A stretch of 64,000 nucleotides of DNA from Otatea glauca (Eukaryota; Streptophyta; Magnoliopsida; Poales; Poaceae), in NCBI GenBank assembly GCA_036346275.1, contig CM070719.1, positions 27,794,093-27,858,092 on the forward strand. Reading direction: 5' to 3'. Both the position numbers and the translations under genes were made by a program. Below the pieces are notes generated by a model, which was not told where the DNA came from, made no database searches, and saw only the letters and a program-made list of their open reading frames with translations. This document shows, piece by piece, positions 23,685 through 34,339 of the stretch; within the stretch, counting starts at the first letter, position 1; the number at the start of each line of letters is the position of its first letter.

Positions 23685-24320
23685 ATGAAGAATAACAGGG
23701 GAGGGGAATCTTCCTCTGGCTTCAAGGGGCACAGTGGTAATGGTAGCGATAGCTATGGCCATGGAAAAGGACACGGTCATCACCATGGGCCTGTCAAGGG
23801 TGGCTGTGATGACACCTCGCTGTCGGGTGATGCCAACTGTGGCTCTGGAGGTGGAAAGGATAAAAGAAAGATCAAGTTCTTTAATTGTGATATTTATGGC
23901 CACTATGCATCTAAGTGTCATAAACCTCACCGTAATCATGATTGGGATGAGGAAGCTAATCTCATCTAAGTATAAGATGACAACCCTACCCTGCTACTTT
24001 CTGTAAATGCACAGGAGGCACATGACGTGACGCCAAGGCTGCTCATCGATGGCGAGGCGCATCCCGTGTCCAATGAGTGCTATCTGTACAACGGTGCCAA
24101 CAACCACACGACAGAGCAGCGGTCTGTGTTCAACTAGCTAGATGAAAGTGTCTATGGATAAGTCCAATTTGATGAAGGATCCACAGTGGAGATTAAGGGG
24201 AAGGGGTCAATCCTTCTCTAGTGTGAAAATGGAGAACAGTGTGTACTCTCCGAGTAATACTTCATACCGAGCCTTTGCAATAACATTATAAGCCTTGGGC
24301 AACTTGTAGAAGATGGTTAA
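23685..24320 (+). pseudogene. Copia B gag C-terminus and protease (broken)
   Basis: A glycine/histidine-rich stretch precedes a zinc knuckle KFFNCDIYGHYASKCH (about 23874-23920), in which the first ligand Cys is Phe. Beyond a stop near 23969, protease-like sequence reads CYLYNGANNHTTEQ at about 24079-24120. The family's D-T-G is here Y-N-G, so the catalytic Asp is lost. The segment continues to IISLGQLVEDG (about 24290-24318) and then meets the AT-rich insertion. It is the start of the Copia polyprotein; the N-terminal gag is absent. Confidence 0.7.
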
Positions 24321-24339
24321 AGGGGGGTTATATAAAATT

Positions 24340-24766
24340 GGGTTTGCTAATTCTCAGTTGCCTAAATTTTTTTTATCTCTCTGTCACCTAAAATTGTAGA
24401 ATACTAAACCTAAATATATAGTGCTAAGTAATGTGCAATTGTAGTACTACTCTACTCTACTTTTTAGTTCTTTTTACTTTTATATTTGTAGGGTTCACCT
24501 AGGTTTATTTTATTTTTGTCTAGGTTAGAATTTTTTTGTTTTTGTATTTTGTAGTGGTACACATAGGCTTACTTTATTTTTGTCTAGGTTAGAAATTTTT
24601 TATTTGTGTTTTTGTATTTTTTTTGTATTTTGTAGAGGTGAGTGGTAGGTAAAACATAGTAGCCATCAGATGCAAATCCTATGGCTCAAAAAAGTGACTA
24701 AGATTGAAAAAAAATCAGGCAATTTCTTAATAGACAGTTAAAATTCAGTTGTAAGATAGGAAACCC
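24340..24766. mobile_element. Putative inverted-repeat (MITE-like) insertion
   Basis: The left edge GGGTTTGCTAATTCTCA and the inverse of the right edge GGGTTTCCTATCTTACA match at most positions, giving imperfect terminal inverted repeats around a very AT-rich 427 bp core. Copia B coding sequence stops just before (24320) and resumes just after (about 24790), so this is an insertion. No clear target duplication was found and no protein is coded. The superfamily is unknown. Confidence 0.5.
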
Positions 24767-24789
24767 AGTGTATCAATAGCCAATTTGGA

Positions 24790-25814
24790 GGACCCTACAT
24801 GGTGGTGGCATGCACAATTATGGCATGTGGACTTCTATGCCCTAAAGCAGATAGCAAAGAAGGAGATGGTGCTAGGGTTACCGAAGAGCAACAACCTGAT
24901 GCAACTGTGTGAATGTTGTTTGCTGGGCAAGTAAACCAGAAACATGTTCCCTTTGCAGGCGCATCAGCAAGTGGAGAAGCCACTAGAACATGTATATGTG
25001 GATTTATATGAACCCATAACTCCACATATACCTACTGGTAACAAGTACTTCGTAGTCTTTGTTGATGATTTCAGTAGATATATGTGGGTACACATGTTGA
25101 AATCCAAGGATAAGGCTTTCGGTGCAGTCAAGAAGTACAAAGCACTCGTTGAGAATGAGCGTGAGGTCAAGGTGAAGGTTCTTATCAAACCGTGGTGGAG
25201 AGTTTCTGTCACGTGAGCTCAGCGTGTTTTGTGACACCAAAGGGATAATGTGGCACTTCACGGCATCATAATCACCACAACAAAATGGTGTTATGGAACA
25301 CCATAACTGTAGTGTGTTGTCTATGGCAAGGTGCTGACTCAAGAACAAGCATGTATTTGCAGTAATGTGGGAGGAAGTAGTATGACATTTGGTGTACCTC
25401 CTTAACTGTGTGCCAACCAAGGCCCTTCATGCCATCACACCATATGAAGCCTGGATCAGAAAGAAGCCACACGTCGAGCACTTGCGAGTGTTTGGGTGTG
25501 TCATGCATACCAAGGTGGTAAAGCTGCACTCGAAGAAGCTCGACAATCACAACACTGCCTTAGTGTATTTCAGTGTGGAGCCTGGTAGCAAGGCTCACCA
25601 ACTTTACGTTCCTCGTCAAGCGAAACTCCACATTAGGTGTGATATGGTGTTCGAGGAAGGAAATGCGTGGCCATAGAACGATGACATCGCCAATGATGTA
25701 ACAAATGTTCCTTGGACAACATTTATTATCTTTGACAATACAGGTGTTGGTGAGACATGCCTAAATGAGGAGCAGTAGGAGGCCGCCCAATATGACCCAG
25801 TAGCACCGGGGTCA
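24790..25814 (+). pseudogene. Copia B GAG-pre-integrase and integrase (broken)
   Basis: The pre-integrase part resembles WHAQLWHVDFYALKQIAKKE and CECCLLGK, with a stop after it. The integrase core starts at about 24970 (HVYVDLYEPITPHIPTGNKY, then VVFVDDFSRYMWVHML). Frameshifts occur near 25215. The frame 25389-25676 carries YLLNCVPTKALHAITPYEAW and HLRVFGCV, the usual C-terminal integrase motifs. The linker toward RT is cut at 25814 by the solo LTR and resumes in frame at 27673 after one GGTCA copy is discounted. Not functional. Confidence 0.75.
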
Positions 25815-26129
25815 TGTTGAGGGGAAGTTACCTCATAACCCCACAGGCATGCCCCGTGGGTGTACCTCATAGGAGGTCTCCTCAAGCCCCGCGAGAATAC
25901 CTCCAGAGCGTACCCCATGGGAGGTCTCCTCACGCCCTGCGGGAGGTCTCCTCATGCCCCGGGGGCATACCTCCAGGGCATACCCCTGTGAGCTCCGATG
26001 GCCCAGAAGGGAGGCCTCATTCACCCCGTGCCTCGTGGGAATGTGGACATGGGTTCGCGGGATGTTGAGAGGGACTCCCTCGCAAGCATGAGGGGAGGTC
26101 CCCTTGTGCCCCACGCAAGCGTGCTACAG

Positions 26130-26824
26130 GAGACTCCATCCTACTACGCTGGTGTCTACGGGAGATTCCCTCCTACTCTGTGGGAGTCTACAGGAGGCAC
26201 CCCGTACTCCACGGACGTCTATGGAAGGCACCCTCCTACTCCGCAGGTGTCTACAGGAGACTACCTCCTACTCCGCGGACGTCTACGGAAGGCACCCTCC
26301 TACCCCACGGGCTTTTACGGGGAGCACTCTCCTACCCCGCGGGCATCTACGAGTGACTCCCTCTTACCCCGCGGGAGCCTATGGGAGGCACCCCCTACTC
26401 CGCTGGTGTCTACGAGAGGCACCCTCCTACTCCGTGTGCGTCTATGGGAGACTCTCTCCTACTCCGCGGGAGTCTACGGGAGGCACCCCCTACTCCGCGG
26501 GCATCTATGGGAGGCACCCTCCTACTCCGTAGGCGTCAACGGGACACTACCTCTTACTTTGCGGACGTCTACGGGAGACACCCTCCTATCCCGCGGGCAT
26601 CTACAAGTGACTCCCTTCTACCTCGCGAGAGTCTACGGGAGGCACCCCCTACGGACGTCTATAGGAGGCACCCTCCTACCCCGCGGGCATCTATGAGTGA
26701 CTCCCTCCTACCCCGCGGGCACTATGGGAGGCTCCCTCCTACCCCACGGGCGTCTACTGGAGGCACCCTCCTACTCCGCGTGCTTCTACGGGAGACTCCC
26801 TCCTACTCCACGAGCGTGCTCTAG
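26130..26824. repeat. 32 bp tandem repeat array, about 22 units
   Basis: The unit is about 32 bp, consensus GAGGCACCCTCCTACTCCGC then GGGCATCTACGG. Units alternate between GAGGCACCC and GAGACTCCC starts; a few are 26 or 31 bp. Because 32 is not a multiple of three, each unit shifts the frame, and all three plus-strand frames remain open by composition. A looser version of the same motif covers about 25830-26100. Confidence 0.85.
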
Positions 26825-26933
26825 GAGGCTTCCTCATGCCCCCGCGGGTGTGCTGTGGGTGGCTCCCTCATACCCTCGAGGGCTCTCTAGAGGAGGTGTC
26901 CGGGGGGGTCTCCGGTCCCCCATGGGGTCTCAC

Positions 26934-27175
26934 CAAGCCCCCTGGCCACAGGGCGCTTGGCAAGGTAAGGGCCCTGGCCACAAGGCACTTAGCAAGCCCC
27001 CTGGCCACAGGGCGCTTGACAAGGCAAGGGCCTCTGGCCATAGGGCGCTTGACAAGGCAAGGGCCTCTGGCCATAGGGCCCTTGGCAAGGGCCCTGGTCC
27101 CAGAGCACCTGGCAAGGGCCCTAACCACAAGGCACTTGGCAAGCCCACTCGCCATAGGGCACTTGGCAAGGCTCC
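26934..27175. repeat. GCCCCTGGCCACAGGGCGCTTGGCAAG-type tandem array
   Basis: About eight units of 27-33 bp built on CCTGGCCACAGGGC, GCTTGGCAAGG. It lies between the 32 bp array and the TATA box in the solo LTR, so probably in U3. Open frames across it are compositional. Confidence 0.85.
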
Positions 27176-27408
27176 TGGATCAAGAGGCCCCCCCAGATGC
27201 TCATGGAGACAGGTGGGCACCCTTGAGCCGCTCGGGACCAACCACCTAGTGGGGTCCCAAAGTCCCCTGTGGGGCCCCGGAGTTAGAGGCCTACCCCTAC
27301 GAGACATTTACGTGGGTTCCACTACCTCCACGCGGGAATGACCAGGATGCCCCGGTTGAGCTACTGTAGTTGGGGTAGGATGGTACTTTGTGTAACAGGC
27401 TGGGCGCC

Positions 27409-27415
27409 TATAAAA
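27409..27415 (+). promoter_or_regulatory. TATA box of the solo LTR
   Basis: TATAAAA in the context GCGCCTATAAAACCC, about 250 bp before the LTR end. Inferred promoter; supports plus orientation. Confidence 0.55.
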
Positions 27416-27672
27416 CCCTACTTTAACCCACGCTTGTAACCAGAGCTCTCATCGAATACAAAAATTACACAACTGGTGTGTCCCTCGGGAGCCCGGATTA
27501 GGAGACCCCTCCCTACTCCCTGGGAAAACACCGACAGGAGTAGGGCGCTTGCTTAGGCGCCCGAACCTGTATAAACCCTTATGTCTACTCTCTCTCTCTT
27601 GGACGTAGGCCCATAAGACAGCTAGTGTCCGCACTCATTCTCGTGTCACATTTTTGAACATACGATAGGTCA

Positions 27673-29311
27673 CTGGGCTCAACACAATTTGGCTCACTAG
27701 GCAGAGTGATGATGAACACTATCCCTAGCATGGGGGAGCCAGAGAGCACGGGTATGGTGACACTTGTGGGTACATTAGGGGCCATAGGAAGGGAAACATG
27801 CATGGGACCTATCTCATCTGCATCAGAAATTTTCAAGAGTGGGCCTCACAGTATCGAAATCTTGACAACACCTACACTGCGATCGAGGAGATCAAGGGCA
27901 TAGATGAGTTGTACCTCCTAGCTCTAGAAGTGCCAGCATGTTATCATGAGGCTTGAAGAGAGCAACAGTGGCAGGAGGCAATGAAGAGCGAGCTTGATGC
28001 CATCGAGAAGAACAAGACTCGGAATCTCACCGAGTTGCTACCTGGTCACAAACCCATTGGGCTCAAGTGGGTGTAAAAACTAAAGGATTTGGATGGCAAC
28101 ATCACTGGTTGCCATTGGGTATGTGCAACGACACAGGATCTATTTCGACAAGGCGTTCACTCCTATGACACAACTCAAGACATTGAGATTTCTGCTTGCC
28201 TTTGCAGCGCAAAGTGGATGGGAAGTTTACCACCTAGATGTCAAGTCAGCATTCTTGAACGGTGACCTTCAGGAAGAGGTGTACGTCGCTCGGCCAGCAG
28301 GATTCATCAAAGAGGGCAAGGGGCACAATGTGTACAAGCTCTCAAAGGCACTTTACAAGCTGTGACAAGCCTCGAGGGCATGGAACATCTAGTTGGACAA
28401 GAGTCTCAAGATGCTATGGTTTGTGAAGTGTCCGTAAGAGCATCCTGTCTACAAGAGGTGTAATGAAGGAGAGGTACTTGTTGTTGGTGTATATGTAGAT
28501 GACCTTCTTGTCACTAGCAACAAGTGCATGTGAAATTAAGCAATTGAAACACCAGATGAAGAGGGAGTTCGAGATGAGTGATGTCAGACTATTTGCATAC
28601 TACTTTGGGATTGAGGTAGAGTAGAAGGCGAGCTCCATCACCCTCAAGCAGACGGCGTATGCAAAGAAGATCATGTTACAAGCTAGGATGAGCGAGTGCA
28701 ACCAAGCAAGGTATCCCATAGAGCCAAAGCTTAAGCTTGCGAAGGATGAATACGACGGAGTCTGAGTTGATGTGACCAAGTACACGAGGATCATCGAAAG
28801 TTTGTGGTATCTGACTCATACCCGGCCAAATATCATGTATGTAGTTGAGATGGTGGGCCGGTACATAGAGTGGCCTACTCAGCCACACATGCAAGCTATG
28901 AAACAGATCATCAAATATACGAAGGGGACAACTGACTTTGGTTTGGTGTATTCTATAGGAGGAGGTGCAGAGAAGATTGCAAGCTATAACGATAGCAACT
29001 TGGCAGGCGATGTTGATGATAGAAAAAGCCTAGGCGGCATGGTGTTCTACTGCAAAGAGAACATAGTCGCTTGGGTATCTCAAAAATAAAAAAGTATCAC
29101 CCTGTCGACATGTGAAGCCGAGTTCATGGCTGCCATAGCAGTAACATGTCAAGGCATATGGTTGCGAAGGGTGCTAAATGAGATAACGGGAAAAGCCCCA
29201 AGTCGAGTCATCTTTTACATTAACAACAAATCAGCAACTGCATGGATGAAGAATCTGGTGTTTCATGGGAGAAGTGAACAAATTGATACCTAGTTTCACT
29301 TTATTAGAGAG
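27673..29311 (+). pseudogene. Copia B RT and RNase H (broken and truncated)
   Basis: After the linker, RT starts near 27966 (QQWQEAMKSELDAIEKNKT). The frame 28093-28365 carries AFTPMTQLKTLRFLLAFAAQ and VYHLDVKSAFLNGDL. The catalytic YVDDLLVT lies at about 28492-28515. RNase H sequence follows from 28772 (YTRIIESLWYLTHTRPNIMY) through TCEAEFMAA near 29108. It ends abruptly at 29311, where the LTR of Gypsy T begins. Stops occur at about 28076, 28362 and 29088. The rest of RNase H and the 3' LTR would lie beyond the right end of T, outside the window or deleted. Confidence 0.8.
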
Positions 29312-30007
29312 CGTAACATCCCCAAATTTTCTTATAATATTATTTTATTGCTATTTGTGCATTTTGTGATTTCTATAAATTTATTGGATTTTATTTGGAA
29401 TTGTTTCAAATTAATTATTTTGGCCTTTTGAGAAAACTAGTTATATATAGACATAATTAATATAAATATTTACCAAAAATATTTTATTTGAGTTTAAAAT
29501 GTCTCAAAGTATTTTTGAGAAATTTCTTGGATTTTTCCTGTATTTATATTGCCTAAAACTAAGTAAAATAATTTCTGTAATTATTTTAAAAGAAAAATCC
29601 GAGAAAACCCATTTGAACAGAGTTGGGCCGAAGCCCAATACTGTGTGAGTGCGGCTCGGTTTAGTGCGGCGCGTTAGGCCTGTTTCCCTTAAGCCTAATC
29701 GTCAGCTGTAGGTTCAAAAATGGATGGTTGTGATTTGAAGTTGAGATCGGAAACCCTCATGTTCATGGGACGTTGGATCAAGATCTAGCGGTGTGGATTG
29801 CGTTGTGTTGAATTATGATAGATTAGATTGTGGTCATTGGTTTTGGAAAGGGTGGATGTGATCGTATCGCGTCGGGAGTAATCTCGGTCGTTGATCGTCG
29901 ATCGAGCGGCTGTCCTGTCGTCTCCGATCGGGACTCAGAGTACGCCGCCAATGCGTTCCCACCGCTGTGTAGACCTAGGGTTCTGTGTATAGCTCGAACA
30001 CCGAGGG

Positions 30008-30015
30008 TATTTAAG
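30008..30015 (+). promoter_or_regulatory. Putative TATA-like box in T LTR
   Basis: TATTTAAG followed by GGGAGGC, about 700 bp into the LTR, with GC-rich transcript-like sequence after it. It is repeated in the 3' LTR near 47342. Inference only. Confidence 0.4.
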
Positions 30016-30883
30016 GGGAGGCTAGGTCTCCGAGGATCATTGTGAGCTTGCGCATTCGTAGCCCTAGCTTCTGCCGTCCGTGCCACCGTAGTTCGTGCTC
30101 TAGAGCTCGCCGTAGTTGTCACAAGCACCGCCGCTCGTGTTTCTGCCGTTGTGCCGCCGTCAAGCCGCCTTTCGTCGTTTTGGATCCAGATTTGAGGTCT
30201 TCGTGTTGCTTCGTGCCGAAACCGCCATTTTTCGTCGCCATGCTGTCGCCAAGGTCGTCTTTGTCGCCGGTGGAGAAACTCGGCCATGTCACCATCATCG
30301 TCGGGAGAAGCTTTTAACCGTCGAATCGATATCCAACAAATGAGATCACACCACGTCGTCGCGTTAATAGTAAACCCCATCATCTAGCGAGGGTCGTTGG
30401 ATCTTAATCAACGGTTGAGATGCTGCCGCGTTGCGCGTGATCTATGGCATCCGATCTGTCATCAATGGATCAGATCTAGCCACGCATCGCAGCCAATTAG
30501 GCGAAGCCGTGTTGCGTGCACAGTCGCAGAACAGACATGGACTGGGTCCACGGTGGACTAGATCTAAACCGTGAATCGGGTCTATGAACCGAACGCACGT
30601 GTCAGCCTCTGAATGGTCCGACTCGTTGCTGACATCAGCATGACCCAATAAAGCGATTTTTTGATTTAAAAATAATTTGGTTTATTATTTGATTTTCAAT
30701 TTTCTAATTTTTAGAATTTTTGAATCTTCTCTCAGCCCGTTCTCCTTCATACGAGCTTTTATTGAGGTGATTCAAAGTTATAAAAAAATTTAAAATTGAG
30801 ATCTATTTAATGGTGAATTTCATTTTTGGAGTTCATTTACTCTCTATTTAGTATTTATTTGCTTTTCTCTTTAGATTCGCGTA

Positions 30884-30990
30884 GACATTGAGTTGTGCAA
30901 TGCTTCGGAGGAGGATCCGTCAAATCAAGAGCAAGTTCCAAAGCAAGATCAGGACCTTTGCCCAGGCAAGTTGTGCTTTGATCTTGTTGA
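30884..30990 (+). other. Small acidic ORF segment inside T LTR
   Basis: One frame reads DIELCNASEEDPSNQEQV and then a CPGKLCF end. The same stretch is present in the 3' LTR (47880-47990) with a stop. The minus-strand LTR of Gypsy G has an analogous acidic stretch ending EEEQPGK (61430-61535). Such a segment could be a short exon or leader peptide. No start codon or function is established. Confidence 0.4.
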
Positions 30991-32364
30991 ACATATGTTT
31001 ACAAAATCGCTATATTGTTTTACTCTATTGCATGTTATTTCACATATATAATTGTTTCAAATTAAATTGAGACTTAGTTAATATACCTAGTTGATTTATA
31101 CCCTGCCTTGTTATTTGTATGCCATGATCTATTTGTCACCATAGATTGATTCAATATAGTTGGTTAATACTAAAATCAACATGGGTTGGTTAGACCATGT
31201 TAATTGCTTAGCCATGCCACATCATCACATATACTAGAATCATCAATGTTTAGTCAACAGGGGTGGTAATCACTTAGATTGGGGCAAGTGTGCCAAGGTG
31301 GGCCCAATGGGCAGAGGGTATGTGGAAGTCTTGCTACGATCGTCCTAAGGACTTTACCTTGCAAGCCTTTGACCTGAGTCAATCATGCAACCACATGTCT
31401 GGTATGGGACTGCCTACCTGATTAATTTGCAATGTCTTAGCTTTGGTACTATCAATGGCGGTGTGAGTCCCGAGTTAACTCACATGGCGCAATTAAGAGG
31501 GGGGCCTTGGATGTGGTAACTAGTCCCACCAGTGTTGAATCCTTAGTGGGTAGTATCAGGATAAGATAGTGCATTGTAAAGGCTTTGTTATAATCACTCG
31601 CCTTTGTGGTGTATGGTTGTATCATGTGGGTAAAGTGCATAACCTCTGCGGAGTGTAAATCTATTCGGATAGCCGTGCTCGTGGTATTGAGCATAGCTCA
31701 GGAATTACAGTCAATGGTTAGTTTAATTAAATGGAAACTAGGTTGGGATGGCAGGTTGCCATATGGAAGGTTGAAACTTGACTTAGGATTGGAAACTTGG
31801 TTTATTTGGTAAATGCTGGAATTACTACTTATTATTATTTTCTTTATTGTCTTTATAATCTATTTATCATACTTGTTCATAAATGCTGCTTTATTGCAAA
31901 ATAGCCATGATAGTGATTTCTTTGGAATAAGCCTTGCATATAGCTATATAGAATTGCATTATGTGCACAATTTATTGAGTGCTTTATGTACTCACCCTTG
32001 ACAACAACCAAAATCAACAATTGTGTAGTTTACGCCTTTGTTGGAGGAGTTCCAGGAGGACAGGAGTCGTTAGGGTCCGAGCCTTGTCAGTTGGCTATGG
32101 TGAACTGATGAGTCATCTACGTCTTCTATTTTTCACTTCATATGTCTTAATTTATATTTCAAGTCTAGCCCTGCATGGCTTAATAATGTAAGTTGGCCAT
32201 TAGATCATACACTTAGTTATATCAATAAATAGAGTCTTATTTTATCTATCTTTGTGTATGATATGATATTTACCAATGGTAAGCTGTGTGCACTAGTGTT
32301 GATCCAGGGACTAGTACGGTAAACACAGTGGGTCCGAATTAGTGAATTCGGGTCCCGACAGAAG

Positions 32365-32376
32365 TGGTATCAGAGA
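32365..32376 (+). other. Primer binding site of Gypsy T
   Basis: TGGTATCAGAGA lies five bases after the LTR end CCGACA, matching initiator tRNA-Met primer sites except for the last bases. Confidence 0.85.
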
Positions 32377-32657
32377 ATACTGACTGTAGGTCTTGACTCT
32401 AAATAGCTTGGTGGTGTCCTAGGTGTGTCCAAAAAGTATTTTCTAAAGAAAAATCTAAATTTGACTGACAAGACACTCTTAACTTTTATTATTCTCTACT
32501 TCTCACCTTTGCTGAATTGTTTTTGTTTTCCCGTTGCCATTTGGAGTTGAGGACTCATCTATTTCTCTTTTGAATAGATGAGGATGGCGCAGAACTACAG
32601 GGAGCGTAAGGGAGGTTTTGTTGCGAAGCTTTGGAGAGTGCTTCAGGTTTTGGGAGG

Positions 32658-34285
32658 TGAAGGACCATGTGGAGGTCCACCCATGTTTGTGATGAGTATT
32701 TGACTTTATTTGAGCAAGGTGTGCTCAAGTTTGAGTTTGATTTGGATTGATTTTCAAAATGAAGCAATTTGAGTTGTCTCTGCCAGAGTGGCGATCTGGT
32801 CGTATGGGACGCGGTAGTGATGAGTTGGATGGTTTATTGCACATCTTTGTGGGCATTGCTATGTGAGGAGTTTCCTTGTCTTTGATGGTTGCGGGACGAC
32901 GGTGCTAGGTCATGGTGAGGCGAAGGATGGCCGGGACTAGGCGAGGCGTCGGAGGTCAGACGGTTGGGAGATCGCGGAAGATGATTAGAGGCGGAGTCGG
33001 GCAAGTCAAGAAGACAAGGAAAGGATTTGATGCTAGCTAGATGCGCGTGGATCAATGAGGGCCGTCGGATTGTGGTCTAGTTGATAGGTTAGCGGGTCTA
33101 GGTAGTATGCTTTGAAAACCGTGCAAGAAAACCCGGTATGTGTGTGGGTTTTGGGTTAGCCCTTGCATGGCTGTGTGTGTGGGTTAATCCTAGCCCTTAG
33201 ATGAGTGCTCTAGGGTTGAGGACTCATCCAAGGGTGGTAGGTGGCCCAAGAGTAGTATAAATAGGGGTGGAGGGTAGCCTCCTTCCCTTGAAGGTGTTGA
33301 GGTTTTGATGCTCATTTGAGCTTTGCCCACATGAATGTGAGGCTTTGTAACCTCCTTCTAGAAATGAAAGTTTTATTCATCCACCTCTGAATTTATTTTG
33401 CGCATTTACATTATGTCTTTACTTTACATAATTTAAATTCAGCATTTACTTTCCATAATTACATTCCATAATTTACTTTCAAGTAATTTGGATTTGCCTC
33501 CCCTCCTTCTAAATGCTGCTGTTCTTGGATGTTTTGAGTGTGTTCATATGGTTTTACATCTCTTTTGCACTCTTGGATTGAGTAGAGAACATCTTTTCTT
33601 TCAAGTTCCAACTTTGTTCTGAACATGTTCTTCGCGCAGCAGTCAGTGTTTAATTTTTGTAAAAATATAGAAAAATCCTTTTTGAGTGATTCTTGTTGGA
33701 GGAGGTGCGGGACTCTGATATCCGCTTGCAGAAAAATTTTGGAGTTCACTTGTTGTACCGTTTGGGCGCCATGTGGTGAAAACCGAGCCCCAAACGTTCT
33801 GCTCGAAATTCTTGACCAGACTGTGTTCTTCGATTTTTCGTATTTTTTCTGTAAGGATTTTTGAGGAGAAATTTGGTGGAGTTCTTCAAGACTCTGGTGC
33901 TCACAGGGAGAAAAAGTCTCAAAATTTTGTGAGCTACAGAAACCCACCAACCTCCTGTGCAAATTGAGGACAAGTTTTGGGAATTCTGCTTTTGCTTTTC
34001 TGAAAGTGACTTTTGTGATTTGAATTGATGTCCTTTCTAAAAGCAAGAGTTTGAATTGATTCCTCTTTATCTTGGACACTAGACAACCAGGATTGTGACT
34101 CAAAAATCCCCACATATTTTATGGTACTTATCCATGCAAGCTTGGGGTACACATAGTTGTCTAGTTTTTCGGGTTTTTCACAATTCCTTTTGAGCGATCA
34201 TGTCGAGGTTTTTGTTGGAGTATTTTGGGGGAATTTTTATTTTGCGACCATTCACCCCCCCTCTGTTCGCCATCTCGGTCCTTAA
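32658..34285 (+). repeat. 5' LTR of Copia S1
   Basis: Starts TGAAGGACC and ends GGTCCTTAA (final CA changed to AA). It differs from the 3' LTR by scattered substitutions and several one-base losses in short runs, for example near 32785, 32893 and 33273. Confidence 0.92.
33256..33263 (+). promoter_or_regulatory. TATA box in S1 5' LTR
   Basis: TATAAATA before GGGGTGG, about 600 bp into the LTR. The same box is at 40163-40170 in the 3' LTR and at 49156-49163 in S2. Confidence 0.6.
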
Positions 34286-34287
34286 AT

Positions 34288-34300
34288 TGGTATCAGAGCC
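34288..34300 (+). other. Primer binding site of Copia S1
   Basis: TGGTATCAGAGCC, a perfect complement of the initiator tRNA-Met 3' end, two bases after the LTR. Confidence 0.9.
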
Positions 34301-34339
34301 GGTTTTGCTCTTTCTACATCTTGACCGGTCTCAAGAGCC

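Larger units (their letters stand above)
25815..27667 (+). mobile_element. Solo LTR, probably Gypsy, with internal tandem repeats
   Basis: This 1853 bp insertion is flanked by perfect 5 bp duplications GGTCA (25810-25814 and 27668-27672). It starts TGTTGAGGGG and ends CATACGATA; the expected CA end is one transition away. There is no coding region, PBS or PPT. A TATAAAA box near the 3' third and transcript-like sequence downstream fit an LTR. Copia B coding sequence is in the same frame on both sides, confirming the edges. Most of the 5' two thirds is GC-rich tandem repeat. LTR-LTR recombination would leave this structure. Confidence 0.75.
23640..29311 (+). mobile_element. Copia element B, internal region only
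   Basis: B runs in plus orientation from gag zinc knuckle through RNase H. Its LTRs are not seen. Its left end abuts the X LTR at 23639. It is broken by an inverted-repeat insertion (24340-24766), by a solo LTR (25815-27667), and on the right by Gypsy T, which enters the RNase H coding region at 29312. It is the host of three insertions and so among the oldest elements here. Confidence 0.8.
29312..32360 (+). repeat. 5' LTR of Gypsy T
   Basis: About 3.05 kb, starting CGTAACATCCCC (TG changed to CG) and ending GGGTCCCGACA. It matches 46666-48259 over the shared part. Relative to the 3' copy it contains an extra GC-rich segment of about 340 bp (about 30058-30395). GC-rich frames on both strands at 29823-30383 are not convincing genes. 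Confidence 0.85.

Noticed and set aside
25998..26696. 232-codon open frame rich in Pro/Arg/Ser
   Set aside because: It lies in the 32 bp tandem array; overlapping long frames in other registers are equally open, and the unit length shifts frame each repeat, so openness is compositional.
26836..27341. Overlapping 125-214 codon frames on both strands
   Set aside because: They cover the GC-rich 27-33 bp array and have no domain motif; stops are rare by composition.
29823..30383. 186-codon minus-strand frame, Arg-rich
   Set aside because: It lies in the GC-rich part of the Gypsy T LTR; the 3' LTR lacks most of it, and no domain is seen.
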